DNA of 64,000 nucleotides, from contig NZ_LGED01000212.1 in assembly GCF_001280085.1 (NCBI RefSeq), forward strand, positions 5,173-69,172. The letters run 5' to 3'. This DNA comes from Saccharothrix sp. NRRL B-16348. Lineage in GTDB: Bacteria > Actinomycetota > Actinomycetes > Mycobacteriales > Pseudonocardiaceae. The notes under the pieces are model-generated. The model made no database searches, was not told the DNA's origin, and worked only from the letters and a program-made list of their open reading frames with translations. Numbering within the stretch: the stretch's first letter is position 1; every line of letters begins with the position of its first letter. This document shows positions 17,577 through 26,935 of the stretch, piece by piece. The position numbers were made by a program, and so were the translations under genes.

Positions 17577-20500
17577 CGCCAGTCCCCGATCAGCACGAAC
17601 CCCGCCCAGTGGTACGGATGCGCATACGGCCTCCTGGTGTAGTCGGGCCGCGCGGCGGTGGCGCGCGATGCCAATGTCGCCCTGGCGTGTGCGGCGGACA
17701 GCCCCGGGTCGTCGTCGCCCGCGGAGTCGAGCAGCCTCTCACACGCTGCGGCCGCCGCGGCGAAGTCACCCGCGCGGAACCTGATGTCGGCCACGGTCCG
17801 CGTGACGGTCCGCTCGTCACCACCGACCATCGTGCAGTACTCGATCACGTCGGCGCACGTCGAGGTGCGTACCGCGAGTTGTGCCGCGCGTAGCGCCTCG
17901 GACTTGCCCGCACCCGCCTTCAGGGCCGGGTAGAACGAGTTCATCAACAGGCCGGTGGACAGCTCGTCCACCGGCCACAGGCTGACCAGTACGGCCGACG
18001 CGCCCGCGTAGATCAACGCCCTGGGCAGGCCGAACAGCTCGTCGCCCGCCCTGCGGTGCGCGACACCGCTCTGGCACGCGCTCAGTGTGACCAGGTCGGC
18101 GGGCAGCGACAACCCGAGGATCTTCTCCGCGGTCAGCGCACCGTCCGCGTGCCCGCCTGCGAGCAGCACACGGGACCGCGCGGGCCGCTCGGCGTCGAAC
18201 TCGCCGTGGCAGGCGATGTGGAGCACGGAGACGGCCTCCCGCACCGCGGACCTCATGCCGGACAGCGACGCCCGGTCGCCGACGAGCCGTTCGGCGTCGC
18301 CGAGCACCGAAGCGATCAGCCGGCTCTGCGCCCGCGAATGCCCCAAGGGCCGGTCGGGGCGGGAATCGGCCAGCACGACCGACCTGGTCGCGGCCGGCCG
18401 CCGTTTCGCCTGGCAGTGGCGCATCACTGCGGCGGACGGGGTGTAGCACGTCGGATTCCGCTCGGCCAGCGGCACTCCGTCGACCTCGACCGCGTGCAGC
18501 GGAACGCCGTGCAGGTGGTCGTGCGGGACGATCCAGATCACCTGCCCCGGCGTGCTGTGCCGCACCAGCGGTGCGACCAGCGGGCTCAACTCACGCCAGC
18601 CGTCCGGATCGGCGGAACGCACGTCGTCGAACGAGGCGGCCACGATCCTGGCGAGCGCGGAGCGACGCAGCGGCACGCGCACAACGGTCGGTTCCGCGTC
18701 GCCGGCCTCGACCAGCAGCAGCACGACGGCGTCTTCGGTGACGTGGTACTCGGCGAGCAGGGCCCGCCCCAGCAGCGGGCCGACGTCGGCGAACGCGAGC
18801 GGATCACCGCGGCGGAGCTGGACGTACTCGGCGCCGCGCACCCCGACGGCGGCGATGTCCTGCCAGGTGGCGCTCAGCCTGGCGCGGGCGGCCCGCACGG
18901 CGGCCAGTGCGGCGACGTGCCCACCGGGTGCTCGCATCTGCGGGCGAAGGCGCTCGATTTCCTCGATGGCCTCGCGTTCACGCCGCACCAGGGGGTCCGG
19001 CACGTGGTCGGCCCGCAGGTGCGTGGTGCCCAGCTGCTCCAGCAGCAGCCGCGATCGGGACCGCTCCGCCAGGTCGAACGCGGCGACGGCAGGTCGCGAC
19101 CGGCCGGTCTCACCCGCCACCGCGGCAAGCAGGCCGATCTGGTGGGAGTGCAGGGTCTCGAACCAGCCGTTGACCTGGAGGCGCAGCGGCTCGTCCACGA
19201 CCTCGTCGCGGAAGCGCTTCTGGAGCCGCAGCGCCTCGTCGAGCGTCTCGAACGCCGCGCGCGGGTCGATCGGCGTCTGGAGCCTGGCCAGCTGGGCCAG
19301 CACGCCCATGGCGATGAGCTGCTGGGAGTTGCTCTCCAGCAGCGCCGCGGCGGCCCGCAGCTCCCGCGAGCCTTCCGCGTGCCGTCCTCGCCGGAACAAC
19401 GTGGTGCCGCGGTCGATCATCCGCTGCGCCGGCCCGGCGCCGGGGTGGCGGGTGCGGGTGATCTCGTGTTCCTCGGCGGGTGCGCCCGGTGGAGCGACCG
19501 TGACCAGGGGCAACCACGGAGGGTCGGCCTGGGGACGGGTGTCGGGCAGCCCTGCCCGCGTGGCGAAGTCCGGGTACTCACGGTCGTCGGCGGGGTGGTC
19601 GACGGTCGCGCCGGCCCAGCGGCGGACAGGTGCTACCAGTCCGGTGTCGTCGGCGATCGCGGCACGTTCGGCCGCGGCCTCGGCGGTGCGGTCCAACCGC
19701 TCGGCCAGCAGCCGGGCCCGGAACAGCCGGACCAGCGCAGCGATCGCGGGCAGCCCGGCGTCGTCGTACACGGTGGCGGCGGTGCGGTAGCAGTCGGCGG
19801 CGGCTTCCCAGTCCGCCGTGGCTTCGAGGACCTGCGCGCGGGCGAACGTGCAGTGCGCCCGCGCCCGAGCGATCTCGTCCGGGTTGACGTACGGCCGCGC
19901 GATGGCGATCAGGTGCTCGGCGGTGGCCAGCCAGTGCTTGCCCGCGTCGACGGCGTGGGCAGTCGGCGGCCACTGCGTCTGCCGGAAGTCCCCACGCAGG
20001 TCGTAGACGGCCAATGCCGCCATGGTGTGCGGCAGGGCCATCCCGGTCGGCTCGCGCACCTCGTCGTGCAGCCACGCTTCGGAGTGCCGGGGATCGGCAG
20101 CGCGGAACCGCCGCGCCGACTCGACCCTGGACCACCACAGCGTCCAACGGTCCGTGCCGAGGTGCACGGCCACCGCCACCAGGGCCGTCAGGGAGACCGC
20201 GATCGACGCCCACGCGGTGGCCGTCGACGGCTGGAACAGGAACGAGTAGGCCAGCACTGTGCCGTTGGCGATGAGGCTGACCGGGTGGGCCACCGTCCAC
20301 ACCGTCGGGATGGGCCAGCGCAGCAGTGCGGTGGACATGACCTGCAAGCTGACCAACGCTCCTGCGGTGAGGAGGACCTCCGCCGCGCCGTTCGGGAGCT
20401 TGCCGAAGAGGACCGGTGGGATGGCCAGAACGAGGTTCGCCGACGTTTCCAGCAGGAGATGCCCGCGCCGGTCGTGGCGGCTCACCTTCCGGGCCCGCGA

Positions 20501-20815
20501 CCCGCTCGCCGCGCACACGGCCGTCGCGAGCCCGCCCACCGCCATGGTCAGCACCGGGTTGACCGGGCCGCCGGCGTTGACGACTCCGGCCGCGACGGCC
20601 AGCGGAACCCACAACTGCACCCGCCACAGGCCGCGCACGACGTGGTCGAGCAGACCCAACGGCCTGCCGGGCGCCTTCACATGGCGACCGCGCGGCAATG
20701 CGGCGGTGCCGAGCGCCACCACGAGGAGGAACCACGCCGCCGTCGTGATCACCCGCGAGTCAACCGGCGGTGGGGTCGCGTGCTGCGCGAGGTCGTGGAC
20801 TGGGGCTGTCACCAC
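17573..20815 (-). CDS. Membrane-anchored TPR-CHAT caspase-like protease
   Basis: 1080 residues from a GTG at 20815; the start is uncertain because no clear Shine-Dalgarno precedes it and a second GTG lies at codon 22. The first 230 residues contain about six hydrophobic segments (WFLLVVALGTAAL is the first). A helical TPR-like region spans about 270-640. The CHAT domain occupies the last 400 residues: the catalytic His is in VLHIACHGEF and the Cys in LVTLSACQSG, followed by LPRALIYAGASAV and the family ending HPYHWAGFVLIGDW. Family knowledge: CHAT proteases act in conflict systems such as TPR-CHAT (Craspase) effectors. It is operonic with the CBS-like and membrane genes. Confidence 0.9.
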   Translation of the reverse strand: MVTAPVHDLAQHATPPPVDSRVITTAAWFLLVVALGTAALPRGRHVKAPGRPLGLLDHVVRGLWRVQLWVPLAVAAGVVNAGGPVNPVLTMAVGGLATAVCAASGSRARKVSRHDRRGHLLLETSANLVLAIPPVLFGKLPNGAAEVLLTAGALVSLQVMSTALLRWPIPTVWTVAHPVSLIANGTVLAYSFLFQPSTATAWASIAVSLTALVAVAVHLGTDRWTLWWSRVESARRFRAADPRHSEAWLHDEVREPTGMALPHTMAALAVYDLRGDFRQTQWPPTAHAVDAGKHWLATAEHLIAIARPYVNPDEIARARAHCTFARAQVLEATADWEAAADCYRTAATVYDDAGLPAIAALVRLFRARLLAERLDRTAEAAAERAAIADDTGLVAPVRRWAGATVDHPADDREYPDFATRAGLPDTRPQADPPWLPLVTVAPPGAPAEEHEITRTRHPGAGPAQRMIDRGTTLFRRGRHAEGSRELRAAAALLESNSQQLIAMGVLAQLARLQTPIDPRAAFETLDEALRLQKRFRDEVVDEPLRLQVNGWFETLHSHQIGLLAAVAGETGRSRPAVAAFDLAERSRSRLLLEQLGTTHLRADHVPDPLVRREREAIEEIERLRPQMRAPGGHVAALAAVRAARARLSATWQDIAAVGVRGAEYVQLRRGDPLAFADVGPLLGRALLAEYHVTEDAVVLLLVEAGDAEPTVVRVPLRRSALARIVAASFDDVRSADPDGWRELSPLVAPLVRHSTPGQVIWIVPHDHLHGVPLHAVEVDGVPLAERNPTCYTPSAAVMRHCQAKRRPAATRSVVLADSRPDRPLGHSRAQSRLIASVLGDAERLVGDRASLSGMRSAVREAVSVLHIACHGEFDAERPARSRVLLAGGHADGALTAEKILGLSLPADLVTLSACQSGVAHRRAGDELFGLPRALIYAGASAVLVSLWPVDELSTGLLMNSFYPALKAGAGKSEALRAAQLAVRTSTCADVIEYCTMVGGDERTVTRTVADIRFRAGDFAAAAAACERLLDSAGDDDPGLSAAHARATLASRATAARPDYTRRPYAHPYHWAGFVLIGDWR

Positions 20816-20905
20816 GCCGCCGCACTGTCTCGCACGAAACCATCATCTTGGTTCGTCGGCGGCAGCACAATGAGGTGTCCGGTTGCGCGACGCAGGGGAG
20901 GCCGA

Positions 20906-22744
20906 GTGGCCGGGATCGGGGACCCTTCGACGCTCGCCTCCGTGCTGCTGCACATCGCGAGCGTCGTGCTGGCGTTGACCAGGCTGCGTGACGTGATCGG
21001 CCCCGGCCGGCGGGGCAGGGCCCTCTACGTGCTCGACCTGGTTGCCGCACTCGCTGTGCTGTTCACCGCGGGGTGGTTCGCCGACCTCGTGGCGGAACTG
21101 GCCCACGACCGGGTCGTGCTCGTGGTGGCGGTCGGACTGGCCGCCGGACTCGCGGGCATGGCCACCACGGGGTTCGTCGCGTTGATCGCGGCCACCACCG
21201 GCGGTGGCGGGACGCCGGTGATCGCCTGGTTCGTCACGCCTTTGCTGGTGGGTGCGGCCCTGCGCAACATCCGGATGCCGCCGGAGCCACCCCCGGACGT
21301 CGGCGGCGACCTCACCGGGGTCACCGGGCGGTGGTACATGCGGCCGACCGCGCTCGACGTGTTCTGGGGCTTCGCGGCGCGGGTGGTGTGCGTCGTCCCG
21401 CTGGTGTGCGTGTTCCTCGTACCGGCCGGTGATGTCGAACAGCGGGCGCGGATCGGCGGCGCCGTGGTGATGTGGGTGGTGCTGCTGGTCGGCGACCGCG
21501 CGCGACGGCCCCTGCTGATCCGCCACCGCAGAGCGGCGCGGACGACGGACGTCGGCCTGTTCCTGGTGCTGCTGGCGGTCGCCGCCGGCCCGAACGGCGA
21601 GGTGATCTCGCGGTGGTGGGCGGCGCACGCGACCGAGGCCCAGTGGTACGTGGTGGTGGCGGGCCCCGGCGTGATGCTGCTCTACTCCGCCATCACCCCG
21701 CGGTTCGACAGGTGGAGGCTGTCCTGGGCGGTCGTGCGGGCCAGGTCGGTTCTCCTCGGACTGCCGCAGATCGCGTTAGCCCTCACGACCCTGCCGTTCC
21801 TCGTCGCGGGGGTGTTCCACCCGGCGTGGGGACCGCTGGAGTCGGCCTTCGTCGCGTTGCTGACCGGGTTGGTCCAGGCGGCGGGCTCGGGCTGGAACGG
21901 CGACGGCTTCCACCGCCAGGCCGCCGACGTGCTGATGCTGGCGAGAGCCGCTCCGCCGGAGCGGACGTTGCTGCTCGCCGGATGGTTGAACGACCACCTG
22001 TACCGGCGTCGGACATTGCGGGTCCGCACGTGGGCTCACACCGCTCTGCCGCGGCTGGCGGGGGTGGCGGCACACCTCGGGGCCGAGGCCGCACACGCCA
22101 CCACGGCGGTGCACACGACGCTGCCGTGGGGCGGTTCCGTGCGGCTGGACCACACGATGGCCGAGAAGCTCTTGCGGGTGGGGGAGCAGGCGTTGGACGC
22201 GGTGGACAACGCCTATCCCGCCCAGATGCGCACGCCGGGCACCTTGGGACACCTGGTCCAGCAGACCGCCCGCGCCGACCTGGCCGGGCGTCGTTCCCTT
22301 GTAGCGCAATACCTCGACGACTTCGAAGGCGCGATCGCGGCCTCCCGCCAGACCGCCGACCACTACACCGCGGTGCGCGCACCGGCGCACGCGGCCACCG
22401 AACTCGTCCACACCGCGAACAGGCTCTCCGCAGTGGGCCAGCACGAGGCCGCCGCCGCCCTGCTCGCGGACGTGCCCGACGACCTGCCGCCACCTGTCCG
22501 GCGACTGCTGCTCGTGGTCCGCGCGGCCGTGGCGCAACGTGCAGGCCGAAGCATCGCCGCCCGCAGTCTGCTCGCCGCGGCGAGAACGATTCCCGAGCAC
22601 AGTACTTTCGCGTTCCGCAAGGCTTTCCTGGCGGAGCGGATCAAGTTCCCCTCCTTCGGCGAGGGCGCACACCGGACACTCGTGGCGACCGAACGCGAAC
22701 TCGACCGCGAACTCGGCCCGACCACCCCGCTACACAACCCGTGA
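20906..22744 (+). CDS. Multi-pass membrane protein with C-terminal helical-repeat region, divergent from the CHAT operon
   Basis: 612 residues from a GTG at 20906 with GGGGAGG just upstream; an ATG at 20870 lacks this. Ten or so hydrophobic segments fill residues 8-330 (for example VLLHIASVVLALTRL and VALIAATTGGGGTPV). The last 270 residues are helical and TPR-like (AIAASRQTADHYTAVR and LSAVGQHEAAAALL). It shares this membrane-then-repeat plan with the CHAT protein but lacks the protease. The 90-bp divergent spacing suggests a shared regulatory region. No family name can be given. Confidence 0.8.
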   Translation: MAGIGDPSTLASVLLHIASVVLALTRLRDVIGPGRRGRALYVLDLVAALAVLFTAGWFADLVAELAHDRVVLVVAVGLAAGLAGMATTGFVALIAATTGGGGTPVIAWFVTPLLVGAALRNIRMPPEPPPDVGGDLTGVTGRWYMRPTALDVFWGFAARVVCVVPLVCVFLVPAGDVEQRARIGGAVVMWVVLLVGDRARRPLLIRHRRAARTTDVGLFLVLLAVAAGPNGEVISRWWAAHATEAQWYVVVAGPGVMLLYSAITPRFDRWRLSWAVVRARSVLLGLPQIALALTTLPFLVAGVFHPAWGPLESAFVALLTGLVQAAGSGWNGDGFHRQAADVLMLARAAPPERTLLLAGWLNDHLYRRRTLRVRTWAHTALPRLAGVAAHLGAEAAHATTAVHTTLPWGGSVRLDHTMAEKLLRVGEQALDAVDNAYPAQMRTPGTLGHLVQQTARADLAGRRSLVAQYLDDFEGAIAASRQTADHYTAVRAPAHAATELVHTANRLSAVGQHEAAAALLADVPDDLPPPVRRLLLVVRAAVAQRAGRSIAARSLLAAARTIPEHSTFAFRKAFLAERIKFPSFGEGAHRTLVATERELDRELGPTTPLHNP

Positions 22745-23183
22745 CAGTCGGCGCGGACCTCGAGGGCGTTCGGCTCGGCGTGGTTTGCCTGGAGGTAGCG
22801 GCCGTAGGTCCGCAGGTCGCATCCGGCCTGTCCGGGCAGGTACGGGGCCTGCTGCCATCCGGCCGAGTCGCAGGCGTTCCCGTGGTCCCACACGGTGACG
22901 CGGAACCACAGCTTGTCCCAGCCCCAGTTGTGTTCGTCGCGCAGGGCGGCGAACAGGCGGGCCAGCACTCGCCCCGTGAGTTCCTCGGCGCGGGCGGCGT
23001 TTCGATGCCGCCGCTGTCGCGGTCGCAGTGGACCGGGTGCGTCACGGGCCACCAGGTTATGCCGTCGTCGCTGGTCTCGACCAGCCAGGTGTACTCCACA
23101 CCCGGATATTCTGTCGTGCGCGAGCGATCCCACCGCACACTGGATCTGCGGACGGATGAGTACGTTAGGAGACGGCTCGCCAT
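22742..23183 (-). pseudogene. Hypothetical protein with one frameshift
   Basis: Two minus-strand frames join into one plausible protein. YPGVEYTWLVETSDDGITWW and CDRDSGGIETPPAP come from the first. EELTGRVLARLFAALRDEHN and CDLRTYGRYLQANHAEPN come from the second. The shift is at about 22990 and needs a single base. It runs into the convergent membrane-protein gene. I do not know the family. The start near 23183 and the end are approximate. Confidence 0.45.
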
Positions 23184-24073
23184 TGAACGTCACGGTTGCC
23201 GCTGCGCAGCGACCGCAGCCGGATGTCCAGTTCCGTGGCGGCGGCGGGCTTGTTCGGCGAGAGTCGGATGTAGGACGCCAGGGAGTGCAGCTCGGCGAGA
23301 TCGCGGAGAAGGCGCCAGCCGTTCCACTCGGTGAGGTTGTAGCCGTAGGCGTTTCGGAACGCGGTGCGGTCGGCTTCGGGGGTGTGGAAGTGGTCGGGCA
23401 GGCTGGCGATCAGGTCGAGTTCCCGGGGGCCGAAGCATGCTTGGTCCCAGTCGATGAGTAGCCAGCCGGTGGGGTCGCGGACGAGGTTCTCGCTGTGCAC
23501 GTCGGCGTGCACGAGCCCCAGGCCCAGGGGGAACTCGGTGGTGGCGAAGGCGTCGCGTACAGCTTGCGTTTGATCGGTGAGCCATGCGTGGTCGTCCTTG
23601 GTCAGGACGGGTGCCCGCCGTTGGGCGTCGAGAGTCAGCGCCTCCTGCAGTCTGTGCAGGGGCTTGTAGTGGGGCAAGGTCAGCGGTGGTGGCGGCAGGG
23701 TGTGGAGGTGTCGCAGTGGCGTGGCGAGATCGGTGGGGCTCGGGGTGGGTGTCGTGGGTCGCAGTGGCCAGAAGGTTGCCACCGCGTCGGCTGTGATGAC
23801 CGGCTGTTCTCCGGGTGTCGGGGCCAGTGCGATGGGGGCGGGTTGGGTGGCCAGCCAGCGGGTGACCTCGATGGCGGTGACGGCGCGTTCCCACCGCAGC
23901 GTTGTCGCCGGCGCGAGCCTCACCACGACCTGGTCGTGCGGCAGCAGGTAGACGGCGTTGGACCGGTGGTGCAGCAGGCGCGCACCGTCGACGTTCACGC
24001 GGAAAACCTCACACACCTGCCGCAGTTCATCGATCCCTGGCAGGTCGCCTCGCTCTCGCGCCCTGGTGCTCAC
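23165..24073 (-). CDS. APH-like phosphotransferase coupled to an XRE-TPR regulator (module 1)
   Basis: 302 residues from a GTG at 24073 overlapping the XRE gene stop (GTGA), hence translationally coupled. The kinase-fold signatures are LVHADVHSENLV (Brenner motif with catalytic Asp) and LLIDWDQACFGPRELDL (the metal-binding Asp). The N-terminal lobe has HHRSNAVYLLPHDQVVVRL. Family knowledge: APH-fold proteins phosphorylate antibiotics, choline, sugars or proteins. The pairing with a regulator and the second copy at 49457-50347 point to a dedicated two-gene system rather than plain antibiotic resistance. The substrate is unknown. Confidence 0.85.
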   Translation of the reverse strand: MSTRARERGDLPGIDELRQVCEVFRVNVDGARLLHHRSNAVYLLPHDQVVVRLAPATTLRWERAVTAIEVTRWLATQPAPIALAPTPGEQPVITADAVATFWPLRPTTPTPSPTDLATPLRHLHTLPPPPLTLPHYKPLHRLQEALTLDAQRRAPVLTKDDHAWLTDQTQAVRDAFATTEFPLGLGLVHADVHSENLVRDPTGWLLIDWDQACFGPRELDLIASLPDHFHTPEADRTAFRNAYGYNLTEWNGWRLLRDLAELHSLASYIRLSPNKPAAATELDIRLRSLRSGNRDVQWRAVS

Positions 24074-25458
24074 GCGGCGTTGTGGGGAGGCAACTCGTCG
24101 ACGCGCCTGCGCAGGTCCGCCACGTCCGGTCGGTGCGTGTGGGGTGCGGCGACCGTCGCCATCGTGTGCAGGCGTACGTGTGCGCGTGTGGAGGACAAGG
24201 CGCTGATTTCGGTCACTGCCCGGTGCCCGGTGGCGACGGCGGCGTCGATGTCGCCCACGCGGAACTGACTGGCGGCCAGGCCGGGCAGGTTCACCGCGGC
24301 CGAGCGGGCGTAGTCGGGGCCGTAGTTGTCGACGGCGGCGCTCAGACGCTCCACCGCTTCGCCCGCGAAGCGGGTGTCGGTGGCGGCGAGCAGATACAAC
24401 GCGTGCCCGCGTTGCGCGTCGAGTTCCGCCGGGACGACGTGGGACGGCACGGGTGTCGCATCCATGTCGAGGTAGGTCTGTTGCGCGACATCGAGAGCCC
24501 GGTGGCAGGCGTCGACGTTCCCGAGCGTTGCCTGGCACCAGGCCAGGTTAGACGCGATGTAGCCGTCGGTGCTGCGGCTGACCCGGTGGTCGTGTCCGGC
24601 CGCGGTCGCGTTCGCCAGCCTCACCAGCCGCAGCGCTGCCTGGGGCCGGTTCAGGTGCAGTGCCTGATGCGCCATGTCGAGATGCAGGTGCACCGTGAGG
24701 TCCGCGCTGCGCGGAGCGTCGGCCTCCTTTGCGAGCTTCAGGGCAATCGTCCACAGTCGGAGAGCGTCATCGTGCAGCTCGACGTCGTAGGCCATCCAGC
24801 CCGCGGTCTGGGCCAGGTCGGCGGTGGCCAGACGCAGCGACGTGCGCACCGGCCCCGAGCACTCAAGGTCGTGCAGCTTCAACACGTGCTCGAGTTGGGT
24901 TACTGCGGCAGCGCGGACCAGCCCGCCGCCGTACCGGTAGTCGTGGTCCCGGAAGCCCTTGGTCAGGTTCTCGATTTCCTCGACGTCGGCGGCGCCCAGG
25001 CGGCGGGTCAGGGCCGGGTTCGCGTTGGTCGGCAGCAGGTATTCCAAGCGCTCCAACTCGGGAACGATCTCCATCCCGAGAGTGATCGCGGTGATGCTTT
25101 CGAGGAAGCCCCTGCGATTCAGCGCCATCCAGGTCGCCTCCTTGTGGAACTCCAGGTCGATGTCCGGCGGCGAGTGCCGGGCCGATGACATCGTCGCATC
25201 GGTGGCGTCGGGTTGGTGCGGGCCGGAGGTGGTGGGGAGATGGTCGCGGATGGGGAGCCCGGTGAGGAGTCGGTCGAGGTCGTCGATGCCGATCGCGAGT
25301 GCCTGGGCCAGGGGTGGGCGCTGTTCGGGAGAGGGTGTGCTCGTGCCCGCTTCCCAGGTGCGCACGGTTCTGGCGTTGACGCCGACCTTCTCGGCGAGGC
25401 GTTCCTGGGTGAGCCCGCACGTCAGCCGCCGTTGCTGAAGCGTCTTCCGCCTCGTCAT
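24070..25458 (-). CDS. XRE-family HTH regulator with TPR-like C-terminal region (module 1)
   Basis: 462 residues from the ATG at 25458, with GGGAGGG about 11 bp upstream. The HTH at residues 5-60 contains LTQERLAEKVGVNARTVRTW. The rest is helical with TPR character (LRLWTIALKLAKEADAPR and ACHRALDVAQQTYLDMD). Family knowledge: actinobacterial XRE-TPR proteins are often peptide- or metabolite-responsive regulators. It overlaps the phosphotransferase downstream. Its paralogue at 50328-51689 has an almost identical HTH (QQRR...VNARTVRTWEAGTS), and the two share promoter-region sequence. Confidence 0.88.
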   Translation of the reverse strand: MTRRKTLQQRRLTCGLTQERLAEKVGVNARTVRTWEAGTSTPSPEQRPPLAQALAIGIDDLDRLLTGLPIRDHLPTTSGPHQPDATDATMSSARHSPPDIDLEFHKEATWMALNRRGFLESITAITLGMEIVPELERLEYLLPTNANPALTRRLGAADVEEIENLTKGFRDHDYRYGGGLVRAAAVTQLEHVLKLHDLECSGPVRTSLRLATADLAQTAGWMAYDVELHDDALRLWTIALKLAKEADAPRSADLTVHLHLDMAHQALHLNRPQAALRLVRLANATAAGHDHRVSRSTDGYIASNLAWCQATLGNVDACHRALDVAQQTYLDMDATPVPSHVVPAELDAQRGHALYLLAATDTRFAGEAVERLSAAVDNYGPDYARSAAVNLPGLAASQFRVGDIDAAVATGHRAVTEISALSSTRAHVRLHTMATVAAPHTHRPDVADLRRRVDELPPHNAA

Positions 25459-25752
25459 CGCTACGCGATCCCTCCCCGTACCTGGACCGGACACGCTAGC
25501 CCAGTGATCGCGCATACAGCAGGTCACGGCCGGTGCGCCGATCGGCTTTCACCCGTTCGTACCCATCGGCCCGCCGGAGGGTCTCCGCAAAATTGCCGCT
25601 TCGTCACCTGGCTCCCTGTCGGGATCGACAGTTGGCTGTTGACAGGCCCCGGTGTCGGTGAGACCTCCGATCTCCACGTGGTGGGCGACTCCATGTTGCG
25701 CGGGGCCGACCGCAGGTCGACACGCTGATCGCTGGTCCGGAGGCTGCTACCG
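25459..25752. other. Upstream region of the XRE gene with a dispersed-repeat copy
   Basis: It is similar to the region upstream of the second XRE gene (51690-51850): both carry GGACACGCTAG and GCAGGTC in the same order. CTCCGCAAAATTGCCGCTTC at 25583-25602 is one member of a repeat family also found at 32686, 41779 and 51815. Confidence 0.55.
25583..25613 (+). repeat. Dispersed repeat copy a
   Basis: CTCCGCAAAATTGCCGCTTC followed by CACCTGGCTCC. Twenty bases are perfectly inverted at 32686-32705. With 51812-51844 the 33-base alignment differs at only seven positions. Confidence 0.65.
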
Positions 25753-26046
25753 ATGACCCTGTCACTGACCGTTGCCGCTCCACTGGAAGTCGGACGAGGC
25801 CGGTTCCGTGAGACGAACGGCGGGCACTGCTGCAACACGTGGGAGAACCACGGCAGTGCCGGATGGGAGTGCGCCCACGGACACGTACTGGCCCGCGACG
25901 ATGCCACCGCCGCACTGAATCGCGCCGCTGGCGCTCTCGTCCCCACCGCTGGCGTTCCGGCCTCCCTCCCGTCTACCGCTGGTGACGACCAGGTCGCGCC
26001 GAAAGACGCTGCCAGGACATCTCTTGCTCAGGAGCAGACGGCCTGA
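25753..26046 (+). CDS. Possible small protein upstream of the methyltransferase-like gene
   Basis: 97 residues with GGAGG nine bases before the ATG. It has a Cys/His-containing stretch (NGGHCCNTWENHGS and WECAHGHVLARDD) that could bind a metal, then a Pro/Ala-rich tail. I recognise no family. The gene after it starts 55 bp downstream on the same strand, so they could form an operon. Coding status is uncertain. Confidence 0.4.
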   Translation: MTLSLTVAAPLEVGRGRFRETNGGHCCNTWENHGSAGWECAHGHVLARDDATAALNRAAGALVPTAGVPASLPSTAGDDQVAPKDAARTSLAQEQTA

Positions 26047-26101
26047 CGTGCCGCTGAGCAGGTTCCCGCCCGAATCGGCTACGTCTTCGACGAGGTACTC
26101 C

Positions 26102-26935
26102 ATGTCTGCCGTGCCCCTGTCCATGCCAAGGTGGCCGCCCGAGCCGCGAAGCCCGGTGTGGCCGGGCATGTCGGTGGGATCCGTCGGTGCCGGGTTCGAC
26201 CACGGTGCTGGCGAACGTGGACTGCTCGCCGCGCCGCATCCGGCGCGGGCGACGGACTACCTGCTCGGCGGTGGGTACAACTTCCCGGCGGACCGCGAGT
26301 TGGCGCGTCGGTGGTCGACGGTCGATCCCGATGCGGAGCGCACGGCGCGGGCCGGTCGGTCGTTCCTCGCGCGCGCTGTCCGGCACCTCGTGGCAGCTGG
26401 CGTTCGGGGACTGGTGGACCTGTCCACCGCTGTCACGGCGGGCGGCGCGCCGCACCAGGTCGTCGACGACAACAGGCTCCACGCCCGCACGGTGTATGTG
26501 CAGTCGGATCCGGTGTTGCTCGCACTGGGCAGGATGCTCGTGCCCGAACCCCATGCCGTGATGGAGGCGCCGGTGGGTGCTCCGGCCGCGGCATGGAACG
26601 TGGCGTTGACAGCCGGTGTCCTGACGCCCGCCGAGCCGGTCGCGTTGCTGGCCGTGGGGCTGGCGGATCTGGTCGCGTCACGCGAGGAGTTGTGCGACGT
26701 GCTCGCGGTGTGGCGCGCCGTGGTGCCGGCAGGGTCGTGGTTGGTGCTGACGCATCGGTTCGACACCGCGGTCGTTCCCGGCGCCGGGCCGGGGGAGGAG
26801 CTGGCCGTACTGGTCGGAGATGCGGGATGGACCTCGTGCGAACCGGTGGTTCGTGCGCCGTACTGGCGTCCATTGTGGCCGTTCGACATCGACGGAATCC
26901 CACCCGCGGCACCGGTGTGCGTGGCGACTTTCTGA
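26102..26935 (+). CDS. DUF574/Methyltransf_19-type methyltransferase-fold protein with degenerate SAM motif
   Basis: 277 residues from the ATG at 26102 (GAGGT nearby); in-frame starts exist upstream at 25982 and downstream at 26168. The family signature HPARATDYLLGGGYNFPADR is complete. The glycine-rich SAM loop (normally DIGTG) reads VDLSTAVTAGG. VYVQSDPVLLALGR replaces the usual motif with an acidic residue at the end of strand 2. The fold is therefore clear but activity is doubtful. A paralogue at 57514-58461 shows the same kind of loss. Confidence 0.8.
   Translation: MSAVPLSMPRWPPEPRSPVWPGMSVGSVGAGFDHGAGERGLLAAPHPARATDYLLGGGYNFPADRELARRWSTVDPDAERTARAGRSFLARAVRHLVAAGVRGLVDLSTAVTAGGAPHQVVDDNRLHARTVYVQSDPVLLALGRMLVPEPHAVMEAPVGAPAAAWNVALTAGVLTPAEPVALLAVGLADLVASREELCDVLAVWRAVVPAGSWLVLTHRFDTAVVPGAGPGEELAVLVGDAGWTSCEPVVRAPYWRPLWPFDIDGIPPAAPVCVATF

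Noticed and set aside
18056..20905. Long plus-strand open frame continuous with the membrane gene at 20906
   Set aside because: It is antisense to the CHAT gene, which has clear catalytic motifs. The upstream part is low-complexity Arg/Gly/Gln-rich sequence, as expected for a shadow frame in very GC-rich DNA.
23165..24073. Plain aminoglycoside resistance gene
   Set aside because: The kinase motifs fit the broad APH fold only; coupling to an XRE-TPR regulator and a second copy argue against a simple resistance call.
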